Source of the DNA: Bryobacterales bacterium | GTDB taxonomy: Bacteria > Acidobacteriota > Terriglobia > Bryobacterales > Bryobacteraceae | Assembly (NCBI GenBank): GCA_003139735.1 | Contig: PLGA01000619.1 | Span: forward strand, 373 to 8,582 | Direction: 5' to 3' | Length of the DNA stretch: 8,210 nucleotides | In this document: positions 1-5,830 of the stretch, one piece after another | Layout: the number at the start of each line of letters is the position of its first letter | Position numbering within the stretch: the first letter of the stretch is position 1 | The notes under the pieces: model-generated | Databases searched by the model: none | Told to the model about the DNA's origin: nothing | What the model saw: only the letters and a program-made list of their open reading frames with translations | Made by a program: the position numbers and the translations under genes

Positions 1-144
1 GCCGTAGACGCCGTTGCGGTCCACGATGGCCATGGCCGGCATGCCGAATTCCGCGCACGCGCCGGCCAGTTCCTCCGGCACGGAAGCGCCTTCCAGAAAG
101 CTGAAGCCGGAGCGTGCGTGAAGTTCGACGTAGGCCTCAGTCAT
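1..144 (-). CDS. dnaE2: Error-prone DNA polymerase III alpha subunit DnaE2, N-terminal fragment
   Basis: Only the first 48 codons lie in the window; the gene runs off the left edge. The peptide begins MTEAYVELHARSGFSFLEGA and continues to AIVDRNGVYG, which is the start of the PHP domain of DnaE-type polymerases. DnaE2 is the translesion paralogue that works with ImuA and ImuB in SOS mutagenesis. The DnaE2 assignment, rather than replicative DnaE1, rests on its position directly after imuB. The second metal-binding His expected in an HxH motif is Arg here (HAR), so the PHP metal site may be degenerate, as is common in this subfamily. The ATG lies inside the end of imuB with an 8-nt overlap (137-144). 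A good ribosome site, GGAAGG at 155-150, stands 5 nt upstream, so translational coupling is likely. Completeness of the polymerase domains cannot be judged. Confidence 0.9.
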   Translation of the reverse strand, partial: MTEAYVELHARSGFSFLEGASVPEELAGACAEFGMPAMAIVDRNGVYG

Positions 145-1420
145 AGCTGCCTTCCACAAACCATCCCCGCGGCTCGCAGTAGAGGCGGTAAACGGCGCCG
201 TCGCTCAAGGCGATGTCCCATTCGTCGCGCGACCACGGGTCGGAGGTCCACCAGTCGCCCGACGTGCGCCAGGGACCGGCCAGATCGAGCACCTTGCCGC
301 GAATCCCATCGGCGGCGATGAATCCCGGCCGCCCGGAAGTCACGGCGACGCGCGCCGCGCGGGGCGGCCGAAAGATGCGTAGCGCCAGGGACAGACGAAT
401 CTGTCCCAAGGCGCGGTTTTTGCGCCGCGTGGACAGATCCGTCTGTCCCTGGTTCTGCGGGGAACGTTCCGTCTGTCCCTGGTTTATACGAAACGCATCC
501 GGCCGGTGCGTATCGATCAATTCCGGCGACCCCACGCGCTCTTCCCCGACAATCGCCTTGATCCTCGCCAGCGTCAGCTCCAGCTTCACCGGCTCGGGCG
601 CCGCGGGAATAAACAGCCCGCTCTGCGCGAAGCGCGGCTTCACCGGATTCATCCCCATCCAAACGTGGACCACGGGCGCCCCAGGCGGATGCGCGGCCAA
701 GTCGAGTTGTAGCAATTTCAAAAACGCCTTGGAATCGAGCGACGGCACAGGCAGCCGCAGCGTGCGTTCGTGCGCCGCGCGGCCTTCGAGTTGCAAACGC
801 AGGCGCAGCTCGTCGGTGGCCAGCGCCCGCGTGGCCAGCCGCGTACACAAGCCGTTCAGCAGGCGCGCCAGCAGAAACGCCAGCGGCTCCAGCAGGTCCA
901 CCGGGTATTCCAATTCGATGGCGTCTTCGAAGCGCGGCGGCTCTTCAAGCGGCGTGAGTTTGCGCTCCGCCTCGCCGCGCGCCAACTCGCGCAGGCGCAA
1001 TCCTTCCGGCCCGAGCCGCTCGGCGATGCCCAGCGGCGGCAACGCGGCCAGTTCCCGAAACCGGCGGATGCCCCAGCGCTCCAGCGTCTCCCGCAATTCG
1101 GGCGAGGGTCCCAGCAACTCGAGCGGCAGATCGCCCAGGAACTTGGCTTCGTCGCCATACGGGACGATGCCGATTCCCGTGAACCCGCGCGCCGCGCAGA
1201 TAGCCGCATCCGGGTTGGACGCCAGCGCGAGGTTCGCCTTTACGCCCGTTTCGGCGGCCCGGCGCGCGATGGCGGCGGCCACGTCTTGAGGAAGTCCGAA
1301 CAGGCGGTCCAGGCCCGAAGCGTCCAGCGTAACGGTATCGGGCGCGCTCCGCTCCACCACCGGCGAAAACTCGAAGGCAAGCGCCATCAGATTGCCCGAT
1401 CCATGCAGACAGGCGAACAT
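137..1420 (-). CDS. imuB: ImuB, Y-family polymerase-like mutasome subunit
   Basis: This 427-residue protein belongs to the ImuB branch of the DinB/Y family. Recognisable blocks are EFSPVVE and TVTLDASGLDRLFG (residues about 17-40), a helix-hairpin-helix-like part (WGIRRFRELAALPPLGIAERLG), the little-finger-like region, the DTHRPDAF block near 304-311, and LRIFRPPRAARV after 346. In other bacteria ImuB lacks polymerase activity and links DnaE2 to the sliding clamp. I see no DxD or SxDE catalytic acids here, which fits. The start at 1420 was chosen because GGGAG lies 5 nt upstream and imuA stops 1 nt before it; an earlier in-frame start at 1516 lies deep inside imuA. The N-terminus is short: MFACLHGSGN is followed almost at once by the FSPVVE block, without the usual palm segment. 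Residues about 313-345 are encoded by a palindromic repeat element. Confidence 0.88.
   Translation of the reverse strand: MFACLHGSGNLMALAFEFSPVVERSAPDTVTLDASGLDRLFGLPQDVAAAIARRAAETGVKANLALASNPDAAICAARGFTGIGIVPYGDEAKFLGDLPLELLGPSPELRETLERWGIRRFRELAALPPLGIAERLGPEGLRLRELARGEAERKLTPLEEPPRFEDAIELEYPVDLLEPLAFLLARLLNGLCTRLATRALATDELRLRLQLEGRAAHERTLRLPVPSLDSKAFLKLLQLDLAAHPPGAPVVHVWMGMNPVKPRFAQSGLFIPAAPEPVKLELTLARIKAIVGEERVGSPELIDTHRPDAFRINQGQTERSPQNQGQTDLSTRRKNRALGQIRLSLALRIFRPPRAARVAVTSGRPGFIAADGIRGKVLDLAGPWRTSGDWWTSDPWSRDEWDIALSDGAVYRLYCEPRGWFVEGSYD
386..484. repeat. REP/BIME-like palindromic element inside imuB
   Basis: The outer ends are inverted copies of CCAGGGACAGACG (386-398 on plus, 484-side copy on minus). 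Inside are two hairpins: GGGACAGA/TCTGTCCC (388-395 and 400-407, 4-nt loop) and GGACAGA/TCTGTCC (431-437 and 442-448, 4-nt loop). A 17-nt direct repeat, TCCGTCTGTCCCTGGTT, occurs at 438-454 and 468-484, exactly 30 nt apart. A further small stem, GGCGC/GCGCC, is at 410-414 and 422-426. The imuB frame stays open through all of it and encodes a doubled NQGQT peptide (residues 313-317 and 323-327). The symmetry is seen directly; that it is a dispersed mobile repeat is inferred. Confidence 0.8.
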
Positions 1421-1421
1421 G

Positions 1422-2102
1422 CTACTCCCGCCCAGCGCAATAAAACGAAGCCGCCGCCGCCCGTCCCGGCTTCCGCCGCGCAACCTGTACGCGCATGCCG
1501 CGCAGCAGCCGCCCATGCGCCATCCCCGTCCACGCCACTCCTTCCCGCGCGCATTCCAGCATCAAAGAGGCGCAGGTCTTGGCGTTCGACCGCCGCGCCA
1601 CCGTCAGCAGCACGGTGGGCGTATGCTCCACCGCGCGGCGCAAGCGGAACCAGGAAGTGAGCGAGATGCGGCGCGCCATTTCGACCGGCGTATCGCCCAA
1701 ATCCATCGCCACCAGCCCGAAGCCGCCGCCCTGGATCAGCAGATCGGCCGCTTTGAGCGCCCACTCCGCGCGATGGCCGCAGCGCACCCAGAGCAGGCGG
1801 TCGAAGCGCACGCCGGCCGCCGCGGCGGAAGCCGGGTCGAAGGCGTCTTCGGCATCCACCAGCGCGCAGACTTCCTCGCGCGCCGTGGCCTCGGCCAGGA
1901 TGGCAACCAGCAGGCTGGTGCGTCCCGACGAAGCCGCTCCAAAGATTTCCGTCAGGCAGCCGCGCGGCAGCCCGCCGGTAGCGCGATCGACCTCCGGAAC
2001 CCCGCTCGAAACCATCTCCGGCGCCGAGCGGCCCTGCCACTCCAACGCCCCGCCGCCCAGCACCGATTCGAACTGTTTTTTGATCCCTGCCGCGCCGCCC
2101 AT
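1422..2102 (-). CDS. imuA: ImuA-like RecA-fold protein of the SOS mutasome
   Basis: This 226-residue protein has a RecA-type core. SSGVPEVDRATGGLPRGCLTE at about 32-52 is the usual ImuA/RecA lead-in. It is followed by a Walker A-like loop G55-AASS-G60-R61-T62-S63, in which the normal Lys is Arg. A Walker B-like strand, GLVAMDLGD, lies at 129-137. A basic C-terminal tail follows (VQVARRKPGR). ImuA proteins assist ImuB and DnaE2 in damage-induced mutagenesis; the Arg in the P-loop suggests weak or absent ATP hydrolysis, which is an inference. It is the first gene of the cassette: its TAG ends 1 nt before the imuB ATG. The ATG start has a weak AAGG ribosome site and fits the family's N-terminal length. 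RecA itself is excluded by the short length and altered P-loop. Confidence 0.83.
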   Translation of the reverse strand: MGGAAGIKKQFESVLGGGALEWQGRSAPEMVSSGVPEVDRATGGLPRGCLTEIFGAASSGRTSLLVAILAEATAREEVCALVDAEDAFDPASAAAAGVRFDRLLWVRCGHRAEWALKAADLLIQGGGFGLVAMDLGDTPVEMARRISLTSWFRLRRAVEHTPTVLLTVARRSNAKTCASLMLECAREGVAWTGMAHGRLLRGMRVQVARRKPGRAAAASFYCAGRE

Positions 2103-2118
2103 TTTCGCCTTTTGTTCG

Positions 2119-2139
2119 CCTGTACTATATTTTTACAGG
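2119..2139. promoter_or_regulatory. Candidate operator at the imuA promoter
   Basis: CCTGTA (2119-2124) and TACAGG (2134-2139) form a perfect 6-bp inverted repeat with a 9-nt AT-rich spacer, 17 nt upstream of the imuA ATG. The half-site CTGT...ACAG recalls LexA boxes, but the spacing (CTGT-N11-ACAG) is three bases wider than the enterobacterial CTGT-N8-ACAG. A damage-response repressor site is therefore a reasonable inference rather than a match to a known motif. Confidence 0.5.
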
Positions 2140-2159
2140 ATAGGGCAGGGCGGTGTCAA
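2132..2159 (-). promoter_or_regulatory. Possible imuA promoter
   Basis: On the minus strand a perfect TTGACA (2159-2154) is followed after 16 nt by TGTAAA (2137-2132, 4 of 6 to the -10 consensus). A better -10-like TATAGT lies at 2129-2124, but 24 nt from the TTGACA, which is too far for a standard pair. Either way the candidate operator overlaps the -10 region. Confidence 0.45.
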
Positions 2160-2187
2160 GGTGCGGAAAGAGCGTGCCGTTTGTTGC

Positions 2188-2523
2188 CTAACGAGACAGG
2201 CCTAATATCGATTTCTGGGCGTCGGCAAGGAAATCTTGAATATCGGTCGCACGAAGCCTCAAGATCCGTTCTACGGCCCTCGTCGAGCAGTTGCCAAGCC
2301 GGACCCAAACGATCTTCGGCGGATGCCCCTGAAGGAAACTCCTCTGGCGGAAGTCGGCATCTTTTGTGACGATGGCGAAGCCATGTTGGGCGGCATAACT
2401 CCAAATGATGGCGTCGTCAGCGTCCCGAAGCCCGACCTCCCGGACGTGAACGGAGCCGGGGAAACAATCCTCAAGCGACCGGCATAGCAGCGCCGAGAGA
2501 TTCTGATCGAAGAGCAGCTTCAC
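2188..2523 (-). CDS. DUF5615 family PIN-like toxin
   Basis: This 111-residue protein starts MKLLFDQNLS and carries GLRDADD (32-38) and IVTKDADF (51-58), the signature blocks of DUF5615, a PIN-like family related to the Mut7-C ribonuclease fold. Candidate metal-binding acids are D6, D35, D37, D55 and D57. By family and context it should be an RNase toxin neutralised by the DUF433 partner upstream. The start is GTG at 2523, overlapping the antitoxin stop by 4 nt (GTGA), the usual coupling in this pair. The protein looks full length. Its target RNA cannot be told from sequence. No clear terminator is visible between its stop and the imuA promoter. Confidence 0.87.
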   Translation of the reverse strand: MKLLFDQNLSALLCRSLEDCFPGSVHVREVGLRDADDAIIWSYAAQHGFAIVTKDADFRQRSFLQGHPPKIVWVRLGNCSTRAVERILRLRATDIQDFLADAQKSILGLSR

Positions 2524-2744
2524 GCCGGGATGCCTGCCAGCCGTCGCTCCCGATCGGCGGCAAAAGCCAGGCAGGCAAGGAGATCGTCACGAGTGAGGTC
2601 GGGGAAATCATGGAGGATTTCGTCCTCTGTCATACCGGAAGCCAGATAGTCCAACACGTCGTACACCGTGATTCGCATTCCGCGGATGCAAGGCTTTCCG
2701 CCCATTTTCCCCGGTTCCACGGTGATGATCTTGTGGTAGTCCAT
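2520..2744 (-). CDS. DUF433 family antitoxin
   Basis: This 74-residue protein contains the DUF433 core: ITVEPGKMGGKPCIRGMRIT at residues 7-26, then YDVLDYLASGMTEDEILHDF, which forms the helix-turn-helix-like half. DUF433 proteins are small, probably DNA-binding antitoxins coupled to DUF5615 toxins, and they often repress their own promoter. It is the first gene of the module and overlaps the toxin by 4 nt. The ATG at 2744 is preceded by a weak AGAG purine tract and, about 15 nt upstream, a perfect TATAAT. The protein is complete. Confidence 0.89.
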   Translation of the reverse strand: MDYHKIITVEPGKMGGKPCIRGMRITVYDVLDYLASGMTEDEILHDFPDLTRDDLLACLAFAADRERRLAGIPA

Positions 2745-2758
2745 CGGTATTCTCTTCG

Positions 2759-2764
2759 ATTATA
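2759..2764 (-). promoter_or_regulatory. -10 element for the DUF433-DUF5615 operon
   Basis: A perfect TATAAT on the minus strand lies 14 nt before the antitoxin ATG, which would give a leader of only about 8 nt. No good -35 is seen at 17-18 nt upstream. Autoregulation by the antitoxin would be typical but is not shown by the sequence. Confidence 0.5.
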
Positions 2765-2786
2765 TCCGGTGAGAGCCGCCTTCGAG

Positions 2787-2792
2787 CATAAT
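2787..2792 (+). promoter_or_regulatory. -10-like element for mntA-hepT
   Basis: CATAAT (5 of 6 to consensus) ends 9 nt before the mntA ATG. With normal spacing the transcript would begin at about 2799, so the mRNA could be nearly leaderless. This fits the absence of a Shine-Dalgarno sequence before the ATG. The -35 region is poor. Confidence 0.38.
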
Positions 2793-2801
2793 AGATTCAG
2801 T

Positions 2802-3107
2802 ATGGCGACTGCGCGGATACCTCTAGCCCAGGCAGAGTTGGCGGAATTCTGCCGGCGTAACGGCATACGGAAGCTATCCCTTTTTGGATCGGTGCTGACG
2901 GATCGCTTTTCAGACTCCAGCGACATCGATATCCTCGTGGAATTCGAGCCGTCCCTACGCGTTGGTTTATTCAAAATGGCGGCGCTGGAGCGGGAGCTTA
3001 CATCGCTGTTTGGCCGCAAGGTCGATCTGCGGACGCCGGACGAACTCAGCCGCTATTTTAGAGATGACGTAGTCAAGTCGGCCCAGGTCCAATATGACCG
3101 CCAGTGA
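2802..3107 (+). CDS. mntA: MntA-type nucleotidyltransferase antitoxin
   Basis: This 101-residue minimal nucleotidyltransferase has the motif G29-S30-x10-D41-I-D43 (LFGSVLTDRFSDSSDIDILV), followed by a third candidate acid, D75, in KVDLRTPDEL. Proteins of this family transfer AMP to a tyrosine of the partner HepT and so neutralise it. All three acids expected for catalysis are present. I chose ATG 2802. The frame is open far upstream, with a GTG at 2769 as an alternative adding 11 residues, but the family core begins close after the ATG. It overlaps hepT by 14 nt. There is no visible ribosome site. Confidence 0.89.
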   Translation: MATARIPLAQAELAEFCRRNGIRKLSLFGSVLTDRFSDSSDIDILVEFEPSLRVGLFKMAALERELTSLFGRKVDLRTPDELSRYFRDDVVKSAQVQYDRQ

Positions 3108-3435
3108 TGCCAACCGGCTGCGCCATATGCTGGATGCGGCTCGCGAGGCAGTTGAGTTTGGAGCCGGGCAAAAGCGCGACGATTTGATCCATAATCGGGT
3201 ACTGGCGTTGGCGCTGGTCCGGTGCATCGAAATCATCGGCGAAGCAGCGGCCAAGGTCAGCCCGGAGCTGCGTTCCAAATACCCGGAAATACCCTGGGCG
3301 GACATCATCGGCATGAGGCATCGGCTGGTGCACGCCTATTACGAAATCGATCTCGGCCGAATCTGCGACACGCTCACGGCGGACCTGCCGCCAATGATTT
3401 CTCAACTCGAGCGCATTTTGCAGGCCTATCAATGA
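3094..3435 (+). CDS. hepT: HepT-type HEPN ribonuclease toxin (DUF86)
   Basis: This 113-residue, largely helical protein has the HEPN active motif R75-HRLV-H80-A-Y82, exactly RX4HXY. In characterised pairs R and H are catalytic for RNA cleavage and the Tyr is the residue AMPylated by MntA. The motif is intact, so the toxin is expected to be active and controllable by its partner. Other family blocks are the LVRCIEIIGEAAAKVSPELR helix and PWADIIGMRHRL. The start at 3094 lies inside mntA, giving a 14-nt overlap that suggests translational coupling. The length is normal for the family. Confidence 0.91.
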   Translation: MTASDANRLRHMLDAAREAVEFGAGQKRDDLIHNRVLALALVRCIEIIGEAAAKVSPELRSKYPEIPWADIIGMRHRLVHAYYEIDLGRICDTLTADLPPMISQLERILQAYQ

Positions 3436-3474
3436 GCCGGAGGTACCCTCAGTCCCCATGTTACGCTCTGAGGC

Positions 3475-3633
3475 ATGAATACTATCGGACAATTTCTCGT
3501 GTTCATTGGTGTTACTGTTCCAATCGTTTTGATCGTGTGGTACGTGTTCTCCTCGCTCGGTCGAATCACCAGGGGAATCGAGGACATTGCCTTGACCTTG
3601 CACCGGATCGAGCAAAGCGGGCCGCGTGCCTGA
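3475..3633 (+). CDS. Small single-pass membrane protein, unknown function
   Basis: An ATG at 3475 opens a 52-codon frame ending at TGA 3631-3633. An in-frame TGA lies only two codons upstream (3469-3471), so this ATG is the earliest possible start. Residues about 7-26 are a continuous hydrophobic segment (FLVFIGVTVPIVLIVWYVF), followed by a positively charged amphipathic tail (GRITRGIEDIALTLHRIEQ). This gives one transmembrane helix with a cytoplasmic helix by the positive-inside rule. The codons stay sensible to the end and the stop falls 6 nt from the convergent mutL stop. The ribosome site is poor (GAGG almost touching the ATG). It follows hepT by 39 nt and could be read through from that operon. 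I do not recognise a family. Confidence 0.62.
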   Translation: MNTIGQFLVFIGVTVPIVLIVWYVFSSLGRITRGIEDIALTLHRIEQSGPRA

Positions 3634-3639
3634 CGCACC

Positions 3640-5643
3640 CTATATCCGGTGGAACGCCTTCAAAATCTCCCGCGTGGAATAATGCAGCGCGATCGGCCTG
3701 CCATGCGGGCAGCTCATGGGGCAATCCGTGGCGGCCAGCGCGCGCAGCAGCCATTCCATTTTGGCGGCGTCCAGGCGGGTGTTGATCTTGATGGCGGCCC
3801 TGCACGCGATGGAGGCGCAGATGCCGCGCCGCAGGTCGTCGAGCGAAGCGCCGCGCAATTCGGTATCCGCGATTTCCAGGATCTCGAACAGGATTCTCTC
3901 CAGGTCCACTCCGCCCACGGCCGCCGGCGCCGCCTTGATCGCGATGGTCCGGTTGCCGAACGGCTCGGTTTCGAAACCGGAGGCGTGCAACTCGTCGGCG
4001 ATGCGCGCGTAATCGATCTGTTGCTCGGGCGTGAGCTGCAGGATCACGGGCATCAGCAGCCGCTGCATCTCCACGCGGCCGGCCGCGCGCTGCTTCATCA
4101 CCTGCTCGAACAGGATGCGCTCGTGCGCCACGTGCTGGTCGATAATCCACAAACCATCGCGGCCGGCGGCGATGATGAAGCTCTCGTGAATCTGCCCCAG
4201 CGGGCGCAGGTCCGATAGCACCGACAGCGACATCTCCGGCGGCGGAATGGCTTCCGGCGGGAATTCGCCGTGCATGTCGAGCCGGCGGGAGAGCTTGCCG
4301 GAGGGCGGCGGCCCCGGCGAAATCTCAAGCGGCGGCGCCGTAAAATCCAGGCGCGCGTCGGGCCCGCGGGCCGGGCGCAACGTGAACTCGGGCAGTGGGG
4401 CAGGCTTCCCAGCCTGCCCGGCATCCGCATCAGCCGGGGGCGCCGGCGCATCCATCAAACTCGCCGCCGGCCCCTGGTTCTCCACCATCTGGCTGAACTC
4501 GGAATACGGCAGCGCCGCGCCCGGTTGCGTAGCGGGTCGCGCCGGCGCCGCGGAGAACGTCGGCGCGGGCCGGCTCTCCATCAGCCGCTCCCGAATCGTA
4601 TCGCGCACAAAATCGTGGATGAACGAACCGTGCCGGAAGCGCACTTCGGTTTTCGAGGGGTGCACATTCACGTCCACCTCCTCCGCGTCGCATGCCAGAA
4701 ACAGCAGCGCGAAGGGATACGCCGAAGCGGGCATCAGGTTGTGATAGGCGGAAGAGAGCGCGTGCAGCAGCAGACGGTCGCGGATCAGCCGTCCGTTCAC
4801 GAAAATGAAAATCGAATTGCGGTTGCCCTTCTGCACCTGGGGCCGCGAGAAGAAGCCGGTCAGGCGGAACGTGCGCGTGGGCGGCTCGTCCGGTTCCGCG
4901 CGGTAGTCCGAAATCGCCTGGGAGGGCGCCACGCTGGCCGCCGGCAGGAACAGTTCCTTCTCCCGCAAGCCAATCTCCACGAGTTCCTCTAGCACCTGGC
5001 TGCCAAAAACCTGGTAGACGCGCTCTTTCAACGTGGCGACCGGCGTCACGCTCAGCAGTTCCGTGGGGCCGTTGGCCAGGCGAAAAGTCTTCTCCGGATG
5101 CGCCAGGCTGTAGTGCGTCGCCAGCGATGCAATGTGCGCCAGCTCGGTCGGCTCCGTGCGCAGGAACTTCCGCCGCGCCGGGACATTATAGAAGAGGTCG
5201 CGCACCGTGATGACCGTTCCCTGGCCCAGCGCGGCCTCTTCGCACCGCAGCATCTTGCCGCCCGCGATCTCGATGCGCGTCCCCGTGGTCTCTTCCGCCG
5301 AGCGCGTTTCAAGCAGCAGGCGCGCGACCGAAGCGATCGACGGCAGCGCTTCGCCGCGGAATCCCAGCGTCGAAATCGACAGCAGGTCCTTTACGTCGCG
5401 CAGCTTGCTGGTGGCGTGCCGTTCGAACGCCAGCAGGGCGTCGTCGCGCAGCATGCCGCAACCATCGTCCACGATGCGGATCAGCCGCCGCCCGCCGGCT
5501 TCCACTTCGATCCGCAGGTCCGTCGCGCCCGCGTCGAGCGAGTTCTCGAGAAGCTCCTTGACCACCGACGCCGGCCGCTCCACCACCTCTCCGGCGGCGA
5601 TCTTATTGGCGACCTGGTCGGGAAGAATGCGGATGCGCCCCAT
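3640..5643 (-). CDS. mutL: DNA mismatch repair protein MutL (endonuclease type)
   Basis: This 667-residue protein is a full MutL. The GHKL ATPase half shows LLENSLDAGA (31-40), IVDDGCGM (57-64), STLGFRGEAL (91-100), the GTVITVRDLFYNVPARRKF block (142-160), FVNGRLIRD (281-289) and DVNVHPSKTEVRF (324-336). A Pro/Ala-rich linker spans about 357-470. The dimerisation half carries D502-QHVAH-E508-RILF-E513, ACR (613-615) and CPHGRP (645-650). These are the metal-site motifs of latent-endonuclease MutL found in bacteria without MutH. The DQHA motif reads DQHV, a mild change that leaves the charged residues. MutL couples MutS mismatch recognition to strand nicking. The ATG at 5643 gives the canonical MGRIRILPDQVANKIAAGEV start; upstream lie only weak signals (TATAGT at 5668-5663). 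It is convergent with the small membrane gene, with 6 nt between stops. Confidence 0.97.
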   Translation of the reverse strand: MGRIRILPDQVANKIAAGEVVERPASVVKELLENSLDAGATDLRIEVEAGGRRLIRIVDDGCGMLRDDALLAFERHATSKLRDVKDLLSISTLGFRGEALPSIASVARLLLETRSAEETTGTRIEIAGGKMLRCEEAALGQGTVITVRDLFYNVPARRKFLRTEPTELAHIASLATHYSLAHPEKTFRLANGPTELLSVTPVATLKERVYQVFGSQVLEELVEIGLREKELFLPAASVAPSQAISDYRAEPDEPPTRTFRLTGFFSRPQVQKGNRNSIFIFVNGRLIRDRLLLHALSSAYHNLMPASAYPFALLFLACDAEEVDVNVHPSKTEVRFRHGSFIHDFVRDTIRERLMESRPAPTFSAAPARPATQPGAALPYSEFSQMVENQGPAASLMDAPAPPADADAGQAGKPAPLPEFTLRPARGPDARLDFTAPPLEISPGPPPSGKLSRRLDMHGEFPPEAIPPPEMSLSVLSDLRPLGQIHESFIIAAGRDGLWIIDQHVAHERILFEQVMKQRAAGRVEMQRLLMPVILQLTPEQQIDYARIADELHASGFETEPFGNRTIAIKAAPAAVGGVDLERILFEILEIADTELRGASLDDLRRGICASIACRAAIKINTRLDAAKMEWLLRALAATDCPMSCPHGRPIALHYSTREILKAFHRI
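4398..4419. repeat. REP-like hairpin inside the mutL linker
   Basis: GGGCAGGCT (4398-4406) and AGCCTGCCC (4411-4419) are perfect 9-bp inverted arms around a 4-nt TCCC loop. It lies in the Pro/Ala-rich linker of MutL and is read in frame as part of GQAGKPAPL (about residues 409-417). Its placement in the least conserved part of the protein suggests an inserted interspersed element, but only one copy is present in the window. Confidence 0.6.
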
Positions 5644-5751
5644 CGGCGAGTTTTCTCAACCCACTATACCGTCTTTCCGGCCCGCCGCCCGGGATTGCCT
5701 CAAGTCAAAGCCCCGGGAGTGCGGCGGCAAACGGCCCGCCGGCGTGAGCCG

Positions 5752-5772
5752 CATAAGCGCTAACATAAGCGC
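5752..5772. repeat. Short tandem direct repeat CATAAGCGC
   Basis: CATAAGCGC occurs at 5752-5760 and 5764-5772 with TAA between, a 12-nt period. It lies about 110 nt upstream of mutL. It may be a protein-binding site or chance. Confidence 0.5.
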
Positions 5773-5830
5773 CTGGTTCAGTTTCGGAGCGGGCGAGGTC
5801 GCTTTGCGGCCAAACCGGGCGTTTCTGACG

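Noticed and set aside
386..484. CRISPR array
   Set aside because: Only two direct copies 30 nt apart with a 13-nt interval, inside a coding region, and no cas genes; the symmetry fits a palindromic element better.
213..1660. Long plus-strand open frames opposite imuB and imuA
   Set aside because: They are shadows caused by high GC; their products are Arg/Gln-rich with no recognisable motif, while the minus strand encodes clear ImuB and ImuA.
2610..2801. Extended N-terminus for the nucleotidyltransferase
   Set aside because: The upstream open stretch runs through the DUF433 gene on the opposite strand and the MNT family core starts just after ATG 2802.
4247..4992. Plus-strand frames opposite mutL
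   Set aside because: mutL is certain on the other strand and these frames have low-complexity, Arg-rich products.
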